Source: Acanthococcus lagerstroemiae
Lineage: Eukaryota; Arthropoda; Insecta; Hemiptera; Eriococcidae
NCBI GenBank assembly: GCA_031841125.1
Contig: CM063108.1
Location: 48,816,122 to 48,880,121, forward strand
Length of the DNA: 64,000 bases
Direction: 5' to 3'
Shown here: piece after piece, positions 56,822-64,000 of the stretch
Layout of the letters: every line of letters begins with the position of its first letter
How positions within the stretch are numbered: position 1 is the first letter of the stretch
Translations under genes and position numbers: made by a program
The notes under the pieces: model-generated
The model's database searches: none
Told to the model about the DNA's origin: nothing
Seen by the model: only the letters and a program-made list of their open reading frames with translations

Positions 56822-58548
56822 AAAAAAAAGGATCCAAATTAAATTATAATTTTTTTGGGAAATTATTGAATAGTGACTTAGACACCTTATCGATCGACTG
56901 ATGGTTATTTGGTCTCAACTCCTTTTAGTGGCACTCTGGGAAGCTGAATGTAAGAACTTCAAAGTTGAATTTAGCTACGGCCCTCCTGCTCATTTTCTGA
57001 AGCCATCCCCTGGGCCCATTGACCTTGATTGCAGGGCCAAACTATTTTATTTTCGAGCACAGTCCCATAGGCAGTTGAAATCGATAAGAATTAATATTCA
57101 ACGCACCAATAAAATTAATTTTCGGGTAACAATATCGAAACTTCGTGTATTTTTCCTTACAAAGCAAAAAGGACGTGTAGCACATATGTCTCCCTCATTC
57201 ACTCAAATTAAAACGTTGCAGAATTTTCTTGTGTTTTATTAAAACTGATGAAGGGTGGTAGGATCCCTTAAAAAATTGAAAAAATAAATTCCCACTGAGA
57301 CTGAATAAAAACTATTCTAGTAGATGTATCAAAAAAAGAAAAACCTTTAACAAATATTTTAAATTTTGGAAAAAAACAATTTTCCGTGTAAATTATTTTT
57401 GATTGTTAGAAATGTTGAAACCAGGCCTTGATTTCCCATGGCTGATGAGGTTTCAGCCTCGGGTGACAAAGGGACGGCAAATTTTGAAAACACGTTATAT
57501 TTTTCTTCCGCTCTCACCGTACGTCTTTATATTTATGTAAATTCAAATATACGTAATTGGTGGGAGGACTTCAACATTTTCCTGGGGCATACCACAAGCA
57601 GGGCGGTAAAAGTATTTCAGTCTTCAGTAGTAGGTCCGAGCATATCCTGGAATTTTGTAACTTCTGCGATGGGTAGAGAGAAGAAAGATAATAATTTATG
57701 TCGAGGGGGAAATGAGTTGAGAGTCCTATCAGAAGGAATCACTTTATATACAAGGAGCACAAAATATCCACACATACACCCAAGTCCTAAGACAAATCTG
57801 ATTTTTAATTTAAAGAGAATTAAAAAAAAAAAGTATTATTCTGACCTATTGTTTCAAAAGCAACCCTGAAAAGTTAATAACTTTGTTGAGTTACTGTTCC
57901 TTCCATTACCACCCCATTCTACTGTAGAGAAATATGGTAAAATGTCATCAATTTAGGATTGTCCTTTTTGTCTGATGTATTCCATATTAGGCATGCGTAT
58001 ACTATCGCGCTAAATATTGAATATCTGGTCTGCAATTCCCTTCCCCACAGCAGAAAATGAGTCTTAAAATGTTGTAATCGAGTTTTTACGAACTTAATCA
58101 ACCTTGACGAGCTTTACCGAATCTTAAAATACATCAAAAATAACAAGCAAGAAAATGTACTGAGGAATGTTGCAGGAAGATTTCCCTAAACTTTTTTTTT
58201 TCGGATTTCAAAATTTAAATTCCTTGATAATTTCGAAAAGTGGCTCAGCAGGTGGAGAAATAGAAGCAAGACGCTGTTGCTACCTGTATTATTTACTTTC
58301 ATAACTTTTTCTTATTGCTTGTCAAGTTTGAAAATGTTTATTAGCTGACTAGTTCGAAGTCTGAGTTGTCAAAATTGAAAAAGTGAAAAAAATGTCGATG
58401 ATGTGCTCGTCGGTCTCAATCGTTTCCATTTCGGCGAAATTAGAAACCTGTCACCTCGATGAAGGGTTGCCTCCTACTACGTCTTCCAGAGTTGTTCAAT
58501 TTAGTAAAATTGACCCTTACTTATAGAAAAACTGGAATGGAAATCGGG
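56822..58548. other. no gene recognised
   Basis: Open frames of 113 and 143 codons (56901-57242, 57438-57869) lack domain signatures and have irregular composition; I do not call them genes. Confidence 0.45.
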
Positions 58549-58709
58549 GCCGGTTTTGAGTACTTTGCCGCCATGGGCTGCAGTATTTTTGCTGCCTTAT
58601 TTTTTTACATCCCCCTTCTGCAAATGTTTTTTTTTGGATCGCAAATTTGCCCGCCTAAAATTTCGCCGCTCTGGGCTGCAGGCAAGTCAGCTTATATGGT
58701 AAAACCGGC
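58549..58709. mobile_element. small TIR element, copy 2 (GCCGGT family)
   Basis: Ends are GCCGGTTTT (left) and AAAACCGGC (right), a perfect 9-bp inverse. Interior TTGCCGCCATGGGCTGCAG and CTCTGGGCTGCAGGC are head-to-head. Same family as 54043-54193, with about 75-80 percent identity by eye. No coding capacity. Confidence 0.7.
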
Positions 58710-58789
58710 ACTGCCCACGAGATACCACAAGGAGGTTGACTGATTAGCTTCCCAAAAAGTATGTAATATTCACGTCATTAACTGAGAGA

Positions 58790-58959
58790 AACTAGCGTAG
58801 TCAAGGGGGAAGATTGAGGAGGTCTGGACCCCTTTTGCAATCTTGTCATATAATGGTTTTTCTAATTTTAAGACCCGTTCTAACACCTCCCCTTTCCCGA
58901 ATTTTTGATCAAGACTAGATCCCCCCACCCCACCGAACACTAGGCTGGCTAAGCCACTG
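58790..58959. mobile_element. degenerate hAT-like MITE
   Basis: Left AACTAGCGTAGTCAAGGGGG and right GGCTGGCTAAGCCACTG-like ends resemble decayed versions of the CAGTGGCG(C/T)AGCCA termini seen at 43092-44185, with GGTCTGGACCCC and CCCCCCACCC near opposite ends. No clear target duplication. Confidence 0.35.
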
Positions 58960-59212
58960 AATATTGGTTACAATTTTCATTGAATTTAACGCTATATGAG
59001 TTTCCTGGGCACTAACTGGAAGCCCGAATACTTAGCTGAATGATCACGGTGTACGTTGTGTCAAATGAGGGCCACATCAGAGTTCGTCAAGGTAGATATA
59101 TCCCCTTCTCTCAGTTTTGAGCGGATTAATTTCGCAGGCCGGATCCAAATATCCTCAACAATTTTTCGTTTCAATGGGTCAATTGCTCGATTTTTGCAAG
59201 TTCATAGTTTGT

Positions 59213-60174
59213 TAAGATGTGATGACTACTGAGAAAACCGGGCTTAGGGTGTGTAACTGTTGGTTTTGTGCTGGCCTTTGCGCTGCACTCTCAATCACCG
59301 ACACCATTCGATTTCACAGCAGCTTCGCGGCATTAATCAACACACGATCAACTTGAACAATGCGGAGCTCCCGAGCGTGGGATACGGACACACGACTTGG
59401 ATACATCCTTATCCTTCCAGATGTGCAGAAGAATTACAAGTGTCCCTACTAGCCCATGATTCTGAGTTTATATTCGAAATCCTAACTGTCTGGCCAACAC
59501 CTAGGTGCATGTTTTGGTAGCCATCTTTCTACCAATTTCCTATTTACATTACGATGCGCGTACCGAGTTCATCGCGCTGCAATTAGCTGACTTCAGCATA
59601 ATTCATCGACAACGAATCCGGTATCATGGCACACGTTATGTTATTAATTTCACAACCAGGAAGGTAATAATCGAATTTACACCATATCTGTTTTTCTAAT
59701 TCAAAACACCGAGGCTCCGCCAATCTTTTCCGGGTTGAACAATGAAATACGAACCAGATATACCAATATTGGGTGTTACAGGGTGAAAATTATGAAAACT
59801 GAATTATTAGCCGATTCTTATAGAGAATTTCACGGCAAATCCAATGAGACCTCACCTGGTTTCCTTGCTGCAAATTCCATGAAGTTCAAAGTTCAAAATT
59901 TTAAAATACATATTATTGATAAAAACAGCATTTTAAAGTTTCGACATTAGTTGCTGCAATTTTACGCGGTTGACGCACAAATTAATCATGTATTCTTGTG
60001 GGAAGTGATATCGACTCAAATAAGACTGCATTTTGTTCTTCAGATACTCTAGAATGCATTTCCGTCAAAAATGAAAAATTGATAAAAATTGAATTTTTTT
60101 CTTTATTTTGCTGTATTTCAAAATTAACTTTTTTACCCTGAGTCCGGTTTTCTCAGCAGTCGTCACATATTTTA
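59213..60174. mobile_element. TIR element of about 960 bp, non-coding
   Basis: The left end (59213-59250) contains GAGAAAACCGGGCTTAGGGT and the right end (60135-60174) its inverse ACCCTGAGTCCGGTTTTCTC, together about 38 bp with roughly 80 percent identity. The interior has open frames under 90 codons with no transposase motif. Superfamily not assigned. Confidence 0.6.
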
Positions 60175-60179
60175 GTCCG

Positions 60180-60846
60180 CCAGTTGTGCAAACGGACGCT
60201 TGTTTACTCCAGCGCATATACCTACATCTTTGAACTGATGTTATTGTAAATCGGTCCCTAAGATGCAGTGCACATGTACCTGTAGATACGGCCCGGCTAT
60301 CTCTGCATTTTGAAAAAAGTAATTACGTAAGTACCCTCAGTTCTCTCAAACTCTATGAGCGAAGTTTAGTTTCAGAGGCTAAAGGTACCTGATAGGAAGA
60401 AGTTCTACGTTGTTACTTCGTGGAGTGAATTGGAAAAGGCTACACTTACCTACTCTTGAAGCAAATTTGATGCTGCGAGTAGGTGTTCAGAGGTAAACTA
60501 GGTGTCTACATTCAGCAACATGCCAAAAATGTCCAATTTTATGAATTCGAATATTGTTACGAGCTGAAAAGATTCTATAATTTTTGTTCCTAAATATCTA
60601 ATAGAAATAATAATATTGAAAAAAATTCATAAAGAAATTTTTATTATTGGGATAAATTTATTTGATTGAAATTTATTAGTATAATGATGACAATATCTGT
60701 CGATTAATAACCTGCCCATCGCACTGTTTGTGATTATGGTTCGTGTTGCCCTCAGTTATAATATTAGTACAGGAATTATACGGTTTTGATGGGAAGAAAT
60801 TTGCTATCAAAGATTTTATCTTTGGAAACTGTGGAATGTGATCTCT
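60180..60846. other. no gene recognised
   Basis: AT-rich sequence between a TIR element and the LINE tail; no frame or repeat supported. Confidence 0.45.
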
Positions 60847-61430
60847 TTTTTTTTTTAAATTTTATTTATTAAAGATTTTTAATATCCTAGAAGGATTATA
60901 ATCTTAAATTTATGTGTAGTAAATAGGTATAACATATGCTGGTTACGAAGACACGCTGAAGTTGACTCCGATTTGGGTTATGAATTTGTGGACGAGGTTA
61001 AGGGCAGTCTGATTGTCAGTTAGTATCATTTGGAGGTTGTTTGGTAGTTGTAAGTTCGTTCGTATTTTTGTGTATTTTCTGCCATCAAGTAGTATATGTC
61101 TTACTGTTAATTGTTCGTTGCAAGTTAGACATTTCGGTGGTGGTTCTTTTTTCAGGTGTGAGTGGGTCAAGGTTGTATGTCCTAGTCGCAATTGGTTAAT
61201 AGTAGTTTCTAGTTTGCGTTGATTTTGTTTGTATTGTTTTCCAGGGATATACGTGGTTTTTGATTTTGCGCAATTTGTTGTTCTGTTGTACGGTCCATTC
61301 GTGATTCCATTGTTTTATGTACTTGTTATTTATTTGTTGAGTGCGGGTTTTTTGGTTTTGCGTTGTACTTGATTGCCAGAAAAAGACCCTCCCGTTCATC
61401 CTTCGTCCTTCGCGTGATAGGGAATTCGAA
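60847..61430 (-). pseudogene. 3' end of a Jockey/I-type LINE (ORF2 C terminus and A-rich tail)
   Basis: On the minus strand: FFWQSSTTQNQKTRTQQI, QWNHEWTVQQNNKLRKIKN, then in a shifted frame LRLGHTTLTHSHLKKEPPP followed by KCLTCNEQLTVRHILLDGRK. The R-L/I-G-H-T-x-L-T-H-x-x-L ... P-P-x-C-x-x-C ... T-x-x-H-I-L-L motif is the hallmark C-terminal CCHC-like region of Jockey/I LINEs. One indel near 61240 separates the two frames. The frame ends at 60943; an AATAAATAAAATTT and poly-A tail end near 60847. The 5' end is lost at about 61430, as is usual for incompletely reverse-transcribed copies. Confidence 0.8.
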
Positions 61431-63090
61431 CTCTTTAAAATTCAGTTAAGGCATTATTTTAGAGAATTTCATTTAACAAAAAATATTCCTCATGAAATTT
61501 TCTACAAAAATGGTTGGTATAATTTTCTTCATGCGCGCCATATTTACAAGGATACAAGACTCGGCGATGCCAACATTTATAAGAATTCACGATAGTTCGT
61601 CTGGTCTTCTTTTTCCCTCCTGAGGGCCAGAGCTAGTGTGAGGGAGAGGAGACGAACTTTGGTAAACAAAATCGTTGACACTGAGGTATCGGAAGGAAAT
61701 CATGAGTGAACGAGCAGTTTAATAATCTGATGTTTGACTGTTTTTTTTTGTTGCTTATTTCTGTTGGAAATTCAATCCTAATTATGACCCAGGGGGAGAG
61801 GACGAATAGAAGCTGTGTTATAAATTCGGAATTTATGAACAGTCGAGTATGAACTTATTCTGTAACGATACACTGTAATTTTTAATGTAAGCTGGTGAAT
61901 AGATAACCAAGCAGAATCTTGAAATGCTAAATCCTGTATCTTGGAGAATCGCGAAAGATCCGTTCTATCCCAAACCTCAGGAGCTGGGGGTCCGCCAACT
62001 TCACTTTTTGGAAGAAAAGGTATCAAACAGCGTGTCGAAATTGTAAAGTGCTTTTTTACTTACCGCTGCTGTATACCAAATTATCTCACAAATCCATATT
62101 TTTACCTTATACGACTTTTATTTCAATAAAGACAAGGTCTGACAAAGCATCGATGAGATTCAGTACTGAATATTGTGTATACTTGTCCCCTATGTGCAAA
62201 TTACATGGTTTTGATACCTGTGCGTTTTTCACCACTTTCCAGATCGAATCGACAGTTTTCAGTGTTGCCATCAGAAAAGCCGTCATTCTGTGAAAATCGC
62301 AAAAATGTGACTTATCCCTTTCATGAAAATGACGGTCCATATGTTTATGGAACCTACCCCAATGAAAAACTCGATTTTGATGGTTTTGGTACTTGGACCC
62401 CTTTTTTGGGTAACCCTTCAAATATGAGCATTCTTATTGTGTTTTCAAATTTAGACTTCATATATTTTTCAGTCCACCTTACTTGCTGCATTAGCAGATT
62501 CCGAATGATCTTTAACCGGGTCTAACTGAATTTGGATCAGTCGCGTCAAAGTCTGAATACGTTTCATAAAGAGCTATTACGTCATAAGCTCCTAAAATGT
62601 CCTTCTTACTGCTTTATATATTGTCGCTGTTAACGCTTGGACAGACGCAGTTGCGATCTTGAGCGCATAAAGTAATCTAACTCATGAAGGTTAGAGGGAT
62701 GGGGGTACAAATCAAACTCAGTTCCTGTACATTCCAAATGGCTTCTCACGAGATGGATTTACGGATCCGCCAGTAGTTCGTAGTTCTAGTGGGTCTATAA
62801 TGAAACCGGCTTCCGATTATGGCTTGTTACAATGTATTGAATTTCAGTGATCATGACCCTTTGAATGACTTTTTGTATCAATGATTACTCGATTACCGAG
62901 AAAGCATCGATGAGTACGCCTTTTAGCTCGCCTCGCGAGTGAGTTCCAGCGATCTGCAACTGGAATTTACTATATCGAAATGGCAGACACACTTTGCACC
63001 CGTGAGGTACCCTTCCGATCACATGTGACCATTTGAACCCGATTACATTAATGGGCGATTAATTCTGCCAAACTAGTTCTTGAACTCATC
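61431..63090. other. no gene recognised
   Basis: Overlapping open frames on both strands at 62048-62525 have no recognisable domain. Nothing else is supported. Confidence 0.45.
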
Positions 63091-63574
63091 GATGTATAAA
63101 TTTTCAGCATTATGCGCATTCAATTCTCGCGCTCTCGTGCATAACTTACGAGGTCCGCGAACAGAGTTTAACTTTTTCCCGACAGAAAAAAGTCGTTATT
63201 AGCTCGGGAATGGTCCGCGCCCTGAAAAACTCGAACACCAATTTGTCATTAATGTAGATAAATAATCGCTTCAGCTTTTTTATTTTGTGTGTATGTTCGT
63301 TTCCTGCTCTCGAGTAGACAACAGTGTACGCCTTTCGGGTGTTTTTTGATTCCGAAATAACGAATTCATTAGCGGAAATTTGGTTCGAATCCTAGAGCAG
63401 TCGCCGCCGTGCCGCTCTGTGATATTCGTTCAACCGGAGAGCACGGACGGGCGCAGGCTTTTTTGTAGGTGTTGGACTTTGCGTTAGAACTGGATCGAGC
63501 CAAGCCAATGGTCGGGTCGGGTGTTACGTAAACTGTTGTAGGTATCTCCGAGTAATTCACGGGTGATTTGTGCG
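63091..63574 (+). promoter_or_regulatory. possible promoter/5' UTR of a gene entering the right edge
   Basis: CG dinucleotides become frequent (TCGCGCTCTCGTG, GAGGTCCGCG, GCCGCCGTGCCGC), in contrast to the preceding AT-rich sequence, and a candidate first exon follows. No TATA box is evident. Confidence 0.3.
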
Positions 63575-63658
63575 ATGCACGTGCGACAGCCGGACGGGTT
63601 TACTAAGTGGTTGCAAATTGTGCTGGTGGCTTCGTTCTTCTTTGATAAGCTGGCACAG
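63575..63658 (+). CDS. candidate signal-peptide exon of a secreted or membrane protein (partial gene)
   Basis: ATG at 63575 opens exactly 28 codons ending in CAG, followed at 63659 by GTAGGTAGG, a good donor in phase 0. The peptide has a basic N-terminal part (MHVRQPDGFTKW) and then a hydrophobic run (LQIVLVASFFF), the profile of a signal peptide whose first exon ends near the cleavage site, a frequent arrangement in insect cell-surface and immunoglobulin-superfamily genes. The CpG-rich setting supports a 5' end. No other exon is visible in the last 340 bases, so the body of the gene would lie outside the window. Product unknown. Confidence 0.4.
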
Positions 63659-64000
63659 GTAGGTAGGTAGTCGCAAGCCGGCCAGCTGCTGGGCCGATGC
63701 CCACTCTCATTACAACGAAGAAATCGAGTCGAATTGTTCGTGTATAGCTACACGAAGAAATCGAACATCGAAGTGTTGCGAGATATGCAGTAGAGCAGGG
63801 CCAATTTGAAAAATCAATAGGGTGGGAAAAGTGTATTATATCAAATGGGAATTCCCATATTTTATTTTCTTATATCGAATCTTGTCCCCTTCACTGGGCT
63901 GCCAATTATTCAAAACCACCACATTCTTATAAAATTGTAAGTTCGATTTTGAAAACGCAATCGAGATTGAGTAGTAACAACCATATTTTATTGCACTTTT

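Noticed and set aside
63380..63395. GGTTCGAATCC, a perfect Pol III B box
   Set aside because: No A box or cloverleaf at the correct distance upstream.
1..64000. CRISPR arrays, operons, ribosome-binding sites or prokaryotic elements
   Set aside because: No spaced direct repeats of that kind, and gene structure, splice motifs and repeats are those of an animal nuclear genome.

Overview
The window is arthropod nuclear DNA, most likely from an insect. It is AT-rich, full of transposon debris, has no operons, and carries one large intact host gene: a single-exon Toll-family receptor on the minus strand (48621-52397). The species is not identifiable from the sequence. A single-exon long Toll of the Toll-6/Tollo type, metazoan-style splice-donor motifs, tRNA-derived SINEs, Ty3/Gypsy and several LINE types, and many small terminal-inverted-repeat elements all fit an insect with a repeat-rich genome.

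Layout. 1.5-6.24 kb: a Ty3/Gypsy retrotransposon with intact gag and pol frames joined by a textbook -1 frameshift signal; the reverse-transcriptase YxDD box reads YLDN and no 3' LTR is visible. 6.85-7.09 kb: a LINE ORF1-like scrap. 8.8-9.4 kb: a palindromic foldback element interrupted by a tRNA-derived SINE with target-site duplications. 9.5-11.6 kb: a CpG-richer stretch with a candidate first exon. 12.2-13.9 kb: a larger foldback with a nested TA-flanked MITE. 14.38 kb: a second SINE. 16.2-17.76 kb: a degenerate LINE split cleanly by a 705-bp hAT-like element. 22.0-22.9 and 25.06-25.19 kb: more LINE remnants. 31.77-32.74 kb: a long hairpin element. 33.5-34.5 kb: degenerate short-motif repeats. 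35.65, 39.43, 54.04, 58.55, 58.79 and 59.21 kb: small TIR elements. 41.56-42.99 kb: a satellite array with a period of about 285 bp, interrupted by a 1.1-kb hAT-like element that itself holds a mariner-like MITE; further monomers lie at 44.3, 46.8 and 54.2 kb. 55.3-56.8 kb: a LINE endonuclease/reverse-transcriptase fragment. 60.85-61.43 kb: the 3' end of a Jockey/I-type LINE on the minus strand.

Host genes. The Toll receptor has a signal peptide, two leucine-rich-repeat blocks with cysteine-rich caps, one membrane span, a complete TIR domain and a His-rich tail. Its CpG-rich upstream region (52.4-53.6 kb) is the likely promoter and 5' UTR. At the right edge, 63575-63658 reads as a signal-peptide exon ending at a consensus donor, so a secreted or membrane protein gene may begin there and continue beyond the window. 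A weaker candidate of the same kind is at 10795-10850. Most of the remaining sequence shows no recognisable gene. The genes do not form a visible pathway; the main story is one conserved receptor gene embedded in layers of nested mobile elements.
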